Below, piece after piece: positions 9,193 through 17,460 of a DNA stretch of 64,000 nucleotides. Source of the DNA: GMQP-bins7 sp963776565 (GTDB lineage: Bacteria; Actinomycetota; Thermoleophilia; Gaiellales; Gaiellaceae). Position 1 is the stretch's first letter. The number at the start of each line of letters is the position of its first letter. A program made the position numbers and the translations under genes. The notes under the pieces were generated by a model. That model searched no databases and had not been told where the DNA came from. It saw only the letters and a list, made by a program, of their open reading frames with translations. The stretch covers positions 186,001 to 250,000 of the forward strand of contig CAVZNF010000015.1 in the NCBI GenBank assembly GCA_963776565.1, given 5' to 3'.

Positions 9193-10209
9193 CCTGATCC
9201 ACGAGCTGCGGGCGTCGCGTCCCTCGGCACCTGCCGACCTGCGCACCCGCGTTCGCGCCGTCGCCTCGGAGCAGCCGCGCCAGGCTCCGTGGGCGAACTG
9301 GAGATTCCCGGTACGCCGCGGGATGCTCGTCGCCGTGCCCGCCGCCGCGGCACTCGCGCTTGCGAGCGCCGGCGTGCTCGGGCTCGCGCGATCCGACAGC
9401 CCGCAAGCGATCCGACAGGCCGCCCCCTTCGTCGACGAGGCGACCACCGCTGAGAGCGCGGCACCGAACGCTCTCGGTGCGACGCGGGCCGGCGCGAGTG
9501 GAGCCGGCAAGGCAGCGGACACCGCCGGGCAGCGGCGCGCAACGCGTCAGCGCGTCGCTGACGGTCGAGGTTGCCAACCCCGACGCGGTGTCGCGTGCGG
9601 CTCAGGATGCTCTCGACCTCACCCGCTCACTGGGTGGCTACGTCGTCTCGTCATCGGTGGCGACGGGCGAGCAAGGCAGCGCGTCGCTCACCGTCCGCGT
9701 CCCCGTCGACCGGGTGCAGGACGCGATCGCCGGCCTCTCCGGGCTCGGGCGCATCGTCTCGCAGCAGGTCACGATCGACGATCTCCAGCAGAACCTCGAC
9801 GAGCTGACGCATCGCCAGGCAAGCGTGCTGGGCCAGATCGCGCGGATCCGTGCGCGGCTCGACTCCGAGACGCTCGACGCCCAGACCGAGGCAGTGCTCC
9901 GCACCCGCCTCGGCATCCTGCGCGGGGAGCTTCGCGCGCTGCGGCAGGGCATCTCCTCGACCGAGGCCGAGGCGCGCATGTCGACGATCCAGCTGGCCGT
10001 GGTCACGCGCGGTGCATCCGGAGCCGTCGCGCCGCCGTCACGAATCGATCGCGCGATCGACGAGGCGCTCAACGTCCTCGCCTGGGAAGGCGTCATCGCG
10101 CTCGGCCTCCTCATCGTCCTCGCGCCGTTCGCGCTCGTCGGCGTTCGCCGCCTGGCTCGGTCGCCGTTTCTACCGGCGGCGCGAAGAGGAGCGGCTGCTC
10201 GCGACGTAG
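9176..10209 (+). CDS. DUF4349 membrane protein, likely anti-sigma-type partner (two frame breaks)
   Basis: The N-terminus (LIHELRASRPSAPADLRTRV) and a transmembrane helix at about residues 43-65 resemble anti-sigma factors found after ECF genes. The extracytoplasmic part is DUF4349: SASLTVEVANPDAV, LDLTRSLGGYVVSS, VRVPVDRVQDAIAGLSGLG, a long coiled coil (QQNLDELTHRQASVL onward) and a C-terminal helix near ALGLLIVLAPFALVG followed by a basic tail RRFYRRREEERLLAT. Two single extra bases, near 9525 and near 10145, break the frame; with both removed the tail ends at the TAG at 10207. Its 3' end overlaps the convergent pdtaR gene by about 40 nt. Confidence 0.72.
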
Positions 10210-10787
10210 CCGGGGTCGTCCGGTCCTAGCGTGGCGACGAGCGCCTCCGCCACGATCTTGAGCGGACGCCCCGAGATCTGACTCGCCTTGCGGAGCCGCG
10301 CGAAGGCCTCATCTTCGGTGAGGCCTTCGCGCTGCATGAGGATCCCCTTCGCCCGCTCGATGGCCTTGCGCGCGGCGAGCGCCTCGGCGAGCGAATCCGC
10401 CTCCTCGCGCAGCGCGCGGAGCTCCTCGTGTCGCGCGGTCGCCGTCGCGATCGCCGGGAGCAGATCGGTCTCGCGGAACGGCTTCACGAGGTAGCCGAAG
10501 ACGCCGGCCTCGACTGCCCGCGACACGAGCTCGCGCTCGCCGTACGCCGTCACCATCACGATCGGGATCGGACGCTCGTCGAGGATGCGACGCGCCGCCT
10601 CGATCCCGTCGAGACGCGGCATCTTCACGTCGAGGAGCGCCACGTCCGGCTCGGTCTCGCGCGCGAGCGATACAGCCTCCTCACCGTCGCGCGCCTCCGC
10701 GCAGACCTCGAACCCCGCGGCCTCGAGCATGCCCCTCAGGTCGAGTCGGATGAGAGTCTCGTCCTCGGCGACGAGCACTCTCTTCAC
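10170..10787 (-). CDS. pdtaR: ANTAR-domain response regulator (PdtaR-like)
   Basis: 205 residues. A CheY-like receiver comes first (VLVAEDETLIRLDL, VALLDVKMPRLDG with the phosphoryl-accepting Asp, VMVTAYGE, YLVKPFRETDLL), then a coiled coil and an ANTAR RNA-binding domain (KAIERAKGILMQREGLTEDEAF, then LRKASQISGRPLKIVAEAL). ANTAR proteins bind paired hairpins in nascent RNA and block termination. The GTG start shares GTGA with the stop of the upstream histidine kinase, matching the PdtaS/PdtaR pair of mycobacteria. Candidate targets should carry dual-hairpin leaders. Confidence 0.88.
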   Translation of the reverse strand: MKRVLVAEDETLIRLDLRGMLEAAGFEVCAEARDGEEAVSLARETEPDVALLDVKMPRLDGIEAARRILDERPIPIVMVTAYGERELVSRAVEAGVFGYLVKPFRETDLLPAIATATARHEELRALREEADSLAEALAARKAIERAKGILMQREGLTEDEAFARLRKASQISGRPLKIVAEALVATLGPDDPGYVASSRSSSRRR

Positions 10788-12202
10788 GCCGGAAACACCA
10801 CCTCGGCTCGGAGGCCGGCGACGTTCTCGAGCGACAGCTCGCCCCGAAGCTCGTCGCGGACGAGCGCACGAACGATCGAGAGGCCGGTACCTGTCTCCTC
10901 GCTCTGAATCCCGGCACCGTCGTCGGCGATCGTCAAGAGCGACCTCGCCGTTGCGCTGCGCCAGCGCGATCGACACGTGCTCGCCGCCGTGCTCGAGCGC
11001 GTTTCCGGAAGAGCTCGGTGAAGACCAGCGCCAGCGCCGTCGCCTGCTGACCCGCGAGCGAGACGGGCTCGAGCGCTGCCGACACGTCCTTCCCTGCGGC
11101 GAGACCCTGGACAAGCATCGCGCGCAAGCGATCGACGAGCTCGCCGAGGTCGACGTCGTCCTCACGATGCTCGGTGAGGACCTCGTGCACGGCGGCGATG
11201 GCGAGGATCCTGTTGACCGAGTCGTTCAGCGACTTGCGCGCATCGACGTTCTCTGCGCGCGCCTGCAGCCGGAGGAGCGAGGCCACCGACTGCAGGTTGT
11301 TCTTCACGCGGTGGTGGATCTCCTGAGCGAGCACTCCGCGCATGACCGCTCGCCCGTGCTCGAGGGCAACAGCGGCATGGTGCGCGATCGCCTCGAGCAA
11401 CGCCTCGTCGTCGGCCGAAAATGGCGTGTCCCGATCGCAGACGAGCTCGCCGATCTGCCGGCGCTTCCAGCGCAGCGGCAGGCGCACGGCGTAGGCGCCT
11501 GCCCGGCCCTCCGGCCACGCGATCTTCCCGTCCTCGAGCACGAGCGCGGCACCCGTCGCATGGAGCGACTCCATCGTCGTCTTCACGATCGCCTCGAGCG
11601 ACTCCTCGAGGTAGAGCGACTCGGAGACCGCCTCGGAGATGCGCGCGAGCGCCTCGAGCTCCGCGACCCGCCGTTGCGCGCGCTCGTACAGCTTCGCGTG
11701 CTCGATCGTCTGCGCGACCTGGGAGGCGATGGCGACGAGCAGCTCGATCTCCGCGTCCGTGAACGTCGCGCGGCTCGCGCGTGCGGACGTTGAGCGCCCC
11801 CTCGAGCGTGTCGCGAGCGAGGATCGGCACGGCGAGGATCGACTCGTACTCGTCCTCGGGCAGAGTTCGGGAACTGCTTGAAGCGCGCGATCGAGGTGAG
11901 CCTGCGCCGCGATCATCACAGGAGCTCGCTCCGCCGCCGCGATACCCGTTATCCCTTCGCCAGGCCGCATTCGCGGGGTGCGAGTCAGCTCCTCGACGCG
12001 CGTTCCGAACGTCGCGCGCAAGCACGAGCTCGTCGGCTCGCTCGTCGTAGAGGTAGACGAAGCACGCATCGGTGCCGAGGGCGTCGGCGACTTTGCTCGC
12101 GACGAGCTCGAGCACCTCCTGCAGGTCGAGCGACGAGTTGACCGCCGCGATCGTCTCGGTCAGGAGCCGCAGATGACGCGAGGTCGTGTCCACGCGACGC
12201 AT
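10784..12202 (-). CDS. pdtaS: PdtaS-like sensor histidine kinase (five frame breaks)
   Basis: Pieced together from three frames, the product has an N-terminal GAF domain (LLTETIAAVNSSLDLQEVL, VYLYDERADELVLRATFG, GEGITGIAAAERAPVMI, ESILAVPILARD), a second sensory segment (ARISEAVSESLYLEESLE), a HisKA_2 box QEIHHRVKNNLQSVASLL with the phospho-His, and a HATPase tail (FTELF-GNALEHGGEHVS, IADDGAGIQ, TGTGLSIVRALV). These are the features of PdtaS, a soluble kinase that phosphorylates PdtaR. About five frame changes fall between 10925 and 11985, four fitting one extra base and one fitting one missing base. The density is the highest in the window: either local low read quality or real decay of the kinase beside an intact regulator. 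Confidence 0.78.
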
Positions 12203-12282
12203 TGTCACAGCACGACCTCAGTCGCGATGCCGTGCGCTTGCCAGTTGCGTCGAGGCATGCGGACGACGTAGGCTGGCACGCC

Positions 12283-13287
12283 ATGACGCTCGCTGTGACG
12301 TTCACCCATGTGCTTCTCGCGTTCCACCTGCTGAGTGCATTCGCGTTCGGAGCCTCGATGGTCCTCTTCACGTACCTCATGGTCAGGTCGCGCAACGTCG
12401 ACACACCGGGACCGACGATCGCGATGGTCCCCGCAGTCGGTGTGTCGAGAAAGGTCGTCATCGTCGGCGGAATCGGGACGCTCGTGTTCGGGATCTGGCT
12501 GGCGATCCGGCTCGACCACGTGCAGGTCTGGAGCGGCTGGGTCATCGCCGCAATCGTCCTCTGGATCGTCGCCCTGGCGACCGGCCAGCGTTCGGGCATC
12601 GAATTCGATCGAGCGCTGACGAAGGCGGGGGAGCTCGAATCTGCAGGTCAGCCCGGCGCGAACGCGGAGCTCCTCGCTCTGAACCGGTCGTCGCGAGGGC
12701 TGACACTGCACCTGGTCGCGACGCTGGCCGTCTTCCTGATTCTGATCGACATGATCTGGAAGCCCGGAGCCAGCGACATCGTCGCGTTCCGACCCGACAG
12801 CTGGAACGTTGCGCTCCTGATTCACATCACCGGAGCGATGATCCTCGTCGGGGGGGTGCTGGGCGCGGCCGCGGCGCTCGCCCTGGGGCGCGGCGACTTG
12901 GGCAAGGTCAAGCTCGGGTACTACTCGCTCCTGTTCGTCGGCTTTCCCGGACTGGTCCTGACGAAGATCGGCGCGACGGCAATCTGGTCGAAGGAGTCGG
13001 CGCACAGCTTTATCGGGGCGGCGTTCCCGCACACGGACGATCCTCGCTGGATCATGGTCGGCGGTACGGCGCTCGACGGCGGGGCGGGGCTCCTCGTCCT
13101 CGCGCTCATACTCGGCTGGTTCGGCCTTCGCCGGATGGAGGGCAGTGACGGCGACTTCCTGACAAAGGTCCCGGTCGTCAAGAACATGAGCGGCGAGACA
13201 CTCGTCAAGGCGACGACGATCATCTCGGTCGTCCTGCTCGTCGGATATGCCCTCGCGATCTGGGCGATGAGCACCAAGCCGAGCTGA
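12283..13287 (+). CDS. Polytopic membrane protein, DUF2269-like
   Basis: 334 residues with about eight hydrophobic helices in two blocks: an N-terminal four-helix part (FTHVLLAFHLLSAFAFGAS, GGIGTLVFGIWLAI, WVIAAIVLWIVALATG, LVATLAVFLILIDMIW) and a second part (LIHITGAMILVGGVLGAAA, YYSLLFVGFPGLVL, GLLVLALILGWFGL, ISVVLLVGYALAIWAM). The first block resembles DUF2269 membrane proteins; the second looks like a further membrane module, so the gene may be a duplication or fusion. Function is unknown. Start is the ATG at 12283, the first Met before the first helix. It is divergent from the PdtaS kinase. Confidence 0.55.
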   Translation: MTLAVTFTHVLLAFHLLSAFAFGASMVLFTYLMVRSRNVDTPGPTIAMVPAVGVSRKVVIVGGIGTLVFGIWLAIRLDHVQVWSGWVIAAIVLWIVALATGQRSGIEFDRALTKAGELESAGQPGANAELLALNRSSRGLTLHLVATLAVFLILIDMIWKPGASDIVAFRPDSWNVALLIHITGAMILVGGVLGAAAALALGRGDLGKVKLGYYSLLFVGFPGLVLTKIGATAIWSKESAHSFIGAAFPHTDDPRWIMVGGTALDGGAGLLVLALILGWFGLRRMEGSDGDFLTKVPVVKNMSGETLVKATTIISVVLLVGYALAIWAMSTKPS

Positions 13288-13317
13288 CCGAGCGCCCATC
13301 TTCCAACCCCGGTTGAG

Positions 13318-13415
13318 CCCAAGTGACGCTGTGTCACTTGGGTGTCTGCCCCCACTCGAAAGTGCGTTAGCACTTTCGAGTGCGAAACGACCACGGGCTC
13401 CACACCAGGGAGCCC
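13318..13415. terminator. Array of three hairpins between convergent genes
   Basis: Three back-to-back stem-loops fill the gap between the membrane protein and glnA: CCCAAGTGAC/GTCACTTGGG (10 bp, 13318-13342), CACTCGAAAGTGC/GCACTTTCGAGTG (13 bp with a GTTA loop, 13353-13382) and GGGCTCC/GGAGCCC (7 bp, 13395-13415). No long U-tract follows, so they are best seen as a bidirectional, U-less terminator or transcript-end barrier. The rest of 13288-13512 holds one weaker hairpin (CATCCG/CGGATG, about 13477-13496). Confidence 0.6.
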
Positions 13416-13512
13416 GCGATCGGCCGTCAGATACAGGGCTCACCGCTCGCCTTGCGGCGTACCCTGCGGCGCACATCATCCGACTTTCTCCGGATGTGTG
13501 CAAGTGCGTTCG

Positions 13513-14919
13513 TCAGAGAGCAGCCAGGTACTTGTCCTTCTCCCATTCGGTGACCTGGACGCGGTACTCGTCCCACTCGCGCCGCTTGAGCTCGATGTAG
13601 CGCGGGAAGATGTGCTCGCCGAGCGCACGCTCCATGAGATCGGAGCCTGCGAGCTCCTCGATCGCCTCGCCGAGCGACTCGGGGAGCGACACGATTCCCT
13701 GCTCCCGCCGTTCCTTCGCGGTCAGCCGGTAGAGGTTCCGCTCCATCGGCTCCGGGAGCTCATAGCCCTTCTCGATGCCTTCGAGCCCGGCGTGCAGCAG
13801 CGCCGCGAAGGTGAGATACGGGTTGCAGGCGGGGTCGGGGCAGCGGATCTCCGCGCGTGTCGCCTGCTCGGAGCCCGGCTTGTAGAGCGGGATCCGGATG
13901 AGCGCCGAGCGGTTGCGCTGCGACCAGGCGACGTACACGGGCGCCTCGTACCCAGGCACGAGCCGCTTGTACGAGTTCACCCACTGCGCGAACACGGCGG
14001 ACATCTCGCGCGCGTGCACGAGCTGGCCGGCGATGAAGCTCTTCGCGACCTTGGACAGGTGGTACTCGTCACGGCGGTCGAAGAACTGGTTGCGGCCGCC
14101 CTTGAAGAGCGACATGTGCGTGTGCATGCCCGAGCCGTTCTCGCCGAAGAGCGGCTTCGGCATGAAGGTCGCGTAGTAGCCGTGCCACGCGGCGACTTCC
14201 TTGACGATCAGCCGGTACGTGACCGTGTAGTCGGCCATCGCGAGCGCATCGACGTAGCGCATGTCGATCTCGTGCTGCGAGGGGCCGACCTCGTGGTGGT
14301 GGTACTCGATCGGGATCCCGACGGCTTCGAGCGCGTGGATGGTGTCGTTGCGGACCTCGGTCGCGGCGTCCTGCGCCGTCATCGCGAAGTAGCCGCCCTC
14401 GTCGATCGTCTCCGTGCCCTTGTCGTCCTCGAACAGGAAGTACTCGAGCTCGGGGCCGACGTTGAACGCGTCGAAGCCCATGCTCTTCATGCGCTCGAGC
14501 GCCTTGCGGAGGACGTAGCGCGGGTCGCCCTCGTACGGCGCGCCGTCGGGCGTGACGACGTCGCAGATCATCCGCGCGACGTTCGCGCCGATGAAGTGGC
14601 CGTGCTCGTCCTCGGGTCGCGGCATCAGCTGGAAGCTCGCCGGATCCGGGATCGCGACCATGTCCGACTCCTCGATCGCGTTGAAGCCGGTGATCGACGA
14701 TCCGTCGAAGCCCATGCCGTCGTTCAGCGCCTCGCCCATCTCCGCCGGCGTCACCGCAAAGGACTTCAGATGACCTTCGAGGTCGGTGAACCAGAAGAGA
14801 ATGTGCTCGACGCCCTCGTCCTTGATTCGCTTGAGCACCGCGCGCCGCGCCGCAAGGCTCGAGGTCGCCCGGTCCTTGCTCTTCACCATCGTCCGGGACT
14901 GCGTCCTGGGTCGTGCCAT
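13513..14919 (-). CDS. glnA: Glutamine synthetase, type I (alpha-like)
   Basis: 468 residues. Motifs: EGVEHILFWFTDLEG, FDGSSITGF, GPELEYFLF (metal-binding glutamates), HEVGPSQHEIDM, the ATP-site block with NGSGMHTHMSLFK, and NRSALIRIPLYKP. It condenses glutamate and ammonia to glutamine. The region that carries the adenylylated Tyr in GSI-beta reads NLYRLTAKERREQGI, closer to the non-adenylylated GSI-alpha pattern, so control may be at the RNA or feedback level. The ATG follows a GGGAGG site at ideal spacing. The N-terminal extension of about 20 basic residues before the usual start is unusual. A terminator-like hairpin sits only 19 nt upstream of the start (see leader). Confidence 0.93.
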   Translation of the reverse strand: MARPRTQSRTMVKSKDRATSSLAARRAVLKRIKDEGVEHILFWFTDLEGHLKSFAVTPAEMGEALNDGMGFDGSSITGFNAIEESDMVAIPDPASFQLMPRPEDEHGHFIGANVARMICDVVTPDGAPYEGDPRYVLRKALERMKSMGFDAFNVGPELEYFLFEDDKGTETIDEGGYFAMTAQDAATEVRNDTIHALEAVGIPIEYHHHEVGPSQHEIDMRYVDALAMADYTVTYRLIVKEVAAWHGYYATFMPKPLFGENGSGMHTHMSLFKGGRNQFFDRRDEYHLSKVAKSFIAGQLVHAREMSAVFAQWVNSYKRLVPGYEAPVYVAWSQRNRSALIRIPLYKPGSEQATRAEIRCPDPACNPYLTFAALLHAGLEGIEKGYELPEPMERNLYRLTAKERREQGIVSLPESLGEAIEELAGSDLMERALGEHIFPRYIELKRREWDEYRVQVTEWEKDKYLAAL

Positions 14920-14938
14920 GAAACCTCCCTTGAAATGG

Positions 14939-14971
14939 AAAAAGCCCCGGACGGGGGCTCCCGTCCGAGGC
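14939..14971 (-). terminator. Intrinsic terminator in the glnA leader
   Basis: On the minus strand GGACGGG-AGCC-CCCGTCC with flanking GC pairs is followed directly by TTTTT (14943-14939), and then within 19 nt by the glnA Shine-Dalgarno and ATG. There is no room for a promoter between the U-tract and glnA. A competing stem GAGGC/GCCTC (about 14969-14984) uses the 5' foot of the terminator. A TAGAGT -10-like box lies at 15002-14997. This could be an attenuator rather than just the end of the upstream operon. Confidence 0.6.
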
Positions 14972-15015
14972 CACGTCGCCTCACACAGACCGCGCGACTC
15001 TAGCAGGCGCCGAGG

Positions 15016-15831
15016 TCAGCCAGCCACCGACGGCTTCTTCGCGATGAAGACGACGAAGTCGTCGTCACTCGTCGGCGGGCGGTCCTCGTACCCTGCCCGG
15101 AGCTGGATGTCGACGAAGCCCGTCCGCTCGAGCAGCAGGACGATCTCGTGCGTGAAGTACAGCGTCATCGCGAGGGTGTGCTCCTCCTCGCCGACAAGCT
15201 CTCCGTTCTCCCTCAACCCGGCTCGCATCTGGATGACGACTCGTTGCGCGAGGGGATCGACCTCGAGGATCCGTGAGCGGAGCTCGAGCTCCGAGCCGTC
15301 ATCGGTGACCCGACGGTCGCCCTCGTCGCGGTACTCGCGCGGAAGCTCATTGCGCTCGTCCTTCACCCAGCAGCGCCACAGGCCAGGCTGGGCGAACGGA
15401 GCCTCGTTGTCGAGGACGAGCGTGCCGCCGGGCTCGAGATGGTCGTACAGGCGCTGGAGCGCCTCGACGTCGTGATCGCGCTCGCCGCCAAGCCCGAACG
15501 CTCCGCAAACGACGATCGTCCGATACCTCCGCGGAAGCTCGAGCTCGTGCATCGCCTGCGCGTAGAGGTTCGGCGGGTCGAGGCCCTCGCGGATAGCGCG
15601 CTCGCGTGCGAGCGCGAGCATGTCGGGCGAGATGTCGCAGCCGTCGACGTCGATGCCGGCGTGCAGGTACGGCACGAGCAGTCGCCCCGTCCCACATGCG
15701 GCATCGAGCGCAGGCTGCCCGGCGTCGACGAACGACCTGAAGTAGTCGATCTCCGGTCCGTCGAGGTTGAACTCCGCCCACCAGCGCGCGACGAGACCGT
15801 AGTGCCAGGTCTGCGCCGCGCTCGCAGTCAT
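15016..15831 (-). CDS. Class I SAM-dependent methyltransferase, last gene of the ABC operon
   Basis: 271 residues. Motif I is ALDAACGTGRLL (about residue 43), the acidic motif II is DVDGCDISPDMLALAR, and motif III/IV TIVVCGAFGLGG and LEPGGTLVLDNE follow; the fold is Rossmann-like and no membrane segment is present. Substrate is unknown. Its ATG overlaps the stop of the upstream ABC-2 permease in ATGA, so it belongs to that operon and may modify the exported compound. An alternative is a general housekeeping methyltransferase swept into the operon. Confidence 0.75.
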   Translation of the reverse strand: MTASAAQTWHYGLVARWWAEFNLDGPEIDYFRSFVDAGQPALDAACGTGRLLVPYLHAGIDVDGCDISPDMLALARERAIREGLDPPNLYAQAMHELELPRRYRTIVVCGAFGLGGERDHDVEALQRLYDHLEPGGTLVLDNEAPFAQPGLWRCWVKDERNELPREYRDEGDRRVTDDGSELELRSRILEVDPLAQRVVIQMRAGLRENGELVGEEEHTLAMTLYFTHEIVLLLERTGFVDIQLRAGYEDRPPTSDDDFVVFIAKKPSVAG

Positions 15832-16613
15832 GCCGAGGCGCCCGAGTAGCGCCGGAGACCGAAGCGCCAGAACCACCGGGTCGCGGCGAAGAGCACGACG
15901 GCGAATACGAATGCGAGAACGAACGTCTGCCAGTCGAGCCGAGACGTCAGCGCCTCCGCCGGCACGGTGACGGCGAACGCGATCGGCACGAGGAAGGTGA
16001 CGCCGACACGAAGCCACGGCGGATAGATGCCGATCGGCCAGCGACCGGTCTGGAAGACGCCGTCGAACAGCTCTACCGCAGTCCACATGTTGACGACCCA
16101 GAACGCCACGGTCGCAATGACGAGCCAGAAGCAGTAGATGAGTACGGCGCCAAGGGCCAGCGACACGGCAAAGGCCGCCGCGTCGGTCGCACTGACGTCG
16201 GTGGAGATCCTCGAAAGACCCAAGATCAGCACGATGAGGCCGGAGAACACGTCGACGACCTGCCAGATGCGAACCTCGCGAACGCTCACAAGCATCTGCG
16301 CGTCCTCCGGTTTCGTCAGCGCATAGTCGAGCTTCCCGTCGTGGACATCCTCGATCAGCCGGGTCATGTTGGGCTGGATCGTGGTTCTGATGAGACCGCC
16401 CATCAGGATCTGGATGCCGAGGACGCAGAGGAGCTCGGGCTGCGTCCAGCCGTTCAACTCCTCGGTGTGCGAGTACACGAGAGCGAGCACGACAAGACCG
16501 GTCACCAGCGCGATCGCCGCCTGGAAGAGCGACACGAAGAAGTTGACCCGGTACTGGAGCTCGTTGAGGACGCCCAGCTTGAAGAAGAGCCAGCTGACCC
16601 GGAAAGCGTTCAC
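15828..16613 (-). CDS. ABC-2 type permease (DUF990-like), second subunit
   Basis: 261 residues with about six membrane helices (for example FFVSLFQAAIALVTGLVVLA, IWQVVDVFSGLIVLILGL and LIYCFWLVIATVAFWVVNMW). The sequence TIQPNMTRLIEDVHDGKLDYALTKP between helices 2 and 3 matches the cytoplasmic coupling segment of DUF990/ABC-2 permeases; only part is quoted as DVHDGKLDYALTKP here for reference. The GTG start lies 1 nt after the previous stop codon. It pairs with the preceding permease and ATPase as a heteromeric exporter. Substrate unknown. Confidence 0.78.
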   Translation of the reverse strand: MNAFRVSWLFFKLGVLNELQYRVNFFVSLFQAAIALVTGLVVLALVYSHTEELNGWTQPELLCVLGIQILMGGLIRTTIQPNMTRLIEDVHDGKLDYALTKPEDAQMLVSVREVRIWQVVDVFSGLIVLILGLSRISTDVSATDAAAFAVSLALGAVLIYCFWLVIATVAFWVVNMWTAVELFDGVFQTGRWPIGIYPPWLRVGVTFLVPIAFAVTVPAEALTSRLDWQTFVLAFVFAVVLFAATRWFWRFGLRRYSGASA

Positions 16614-16614
16614 C

Positions 16615-17460
16615 TCAACCGCCCACCGCGCTGTAGCGTCGGATGGCCGACCGCCAGGCGACACGGAAGATCGCGAGGCCGACGAGGATCCAGAGGAGCT
16701 GCGCGAGCAGCCCCCGAACGAGCTCGGCGTTCGAGAGGTCGCCCACGAGGCTGTTGATCGGGAAGTAGAAGGCCCACTGGAAGGGCAGGAACCGAGAGAG
16801 CTCCTGCACCCAGTCCGGCATCAGCGGCAGAGGGACGAGACGCCCGGACAGCAGGAGCTCGAGCGTCATCCAAAGATCGAAGATCGCAGCGCCGCGGGTC
16901 GTCCAGAAGCAGAGCATCCCGAGGCTCTCCTGGAACATCGTTCGGATGAGGTACGCGCCCCAGATGGCGATCGCGAACGCGACGATCTGCTGGGGGTTGG
17001 GACTGAGGGCGGGATCGAAGAGGAACGAGAGGGCGATCGCGAGCGGAATCCAGAGGACGATCACGACGACCTTCCAGCCGGCGAAGTACGCAATGTCGTA
17101 GTGGAGCGGCAGGACGGGTCTCAGCAGATCTCGGTTGAGCTCGCCCTCGCGTATTCGATGCTCCCAGAACGGCGCGCCGAAGACGATGTTCATGTTCCGA
17201 ACGAGCGTCCAGACGATGTAGTACGCGGCGAAGTACCCCGCCGTGAGCCCGTCGACCGAGCCGCCGTGCTGGTCGGCGATCGTCGTCCAGACGACGAGGT
17301 AGATCACGGGCTCGGCGATCATTCCGAGCATGTAGAAGTAGTTCGCGGTGCGGTACTGGAATTGCTGAGCCACCGCTGTCCGCATCGTCGTCAAATAGAA
17401 GTCGGCCATCGAGCGGACACGCCCGGCTTCACGCAGCGCGGTCTGCGGAGCGACGGTCAC
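16615..17460 (-). CDS. ABC-2 type permease (DUF990-like), first subunit
   Basis: 281 residues with about six helices (YFYMLGMIAEPVIYLVVWT, VVVIVLWIPLAIALSFLF, IVAFAIAIWGAYLIRTM, LLAQLLWILVGLAIFRVAW). The coupling segment APFWEHRIREGELNRDLLRP is characteristic of the DUF990-type partner that sits beside the subunit with GKLDYALTKP. The GTG start shares GTGA with the ATPase stop codon, so translation is coupled and equal subunit numbers are likely. Confidence 0.78.
   Translation of the reverse strand: MTVAPQTALREAGRVRSMADFYLTTMRTAVAQQFQYRTANYFYMLGMIAEPVIYLVVWTTIADQHGGSVDGLTAGYFAAYYIVWTLVRNMNIVFGAPFWEHRIREGELNRDLLRPVLPLHYDIAYFAGWKVVVIVLWIPLAIALSFLFDPALSPNPQQIVAFAIAIWGAYLIRTMFQESLGMLCFWTTRGAAIFDLWMTLELLLSGRLVPLPLMPDWVQELSRFLPFQWAFYFPINSLVGDLSNAELVRGLLAQLLWILVGLAIFRVAWRSAIRRYSAVGG

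Noticed and set aside
13300..13420. CRISPR-like repeat array
   Set aside because: The three stem-loops differ in sequence and have no regular spacer pattern.
13342..15003. Long + strand open frame (about 550 codons) antisense to glnA
   Set aside because: Typical high-GC shadow of a real gene; composition is Arg/Val/Leu-rich with no recognisable motif or ribosome-binding site.
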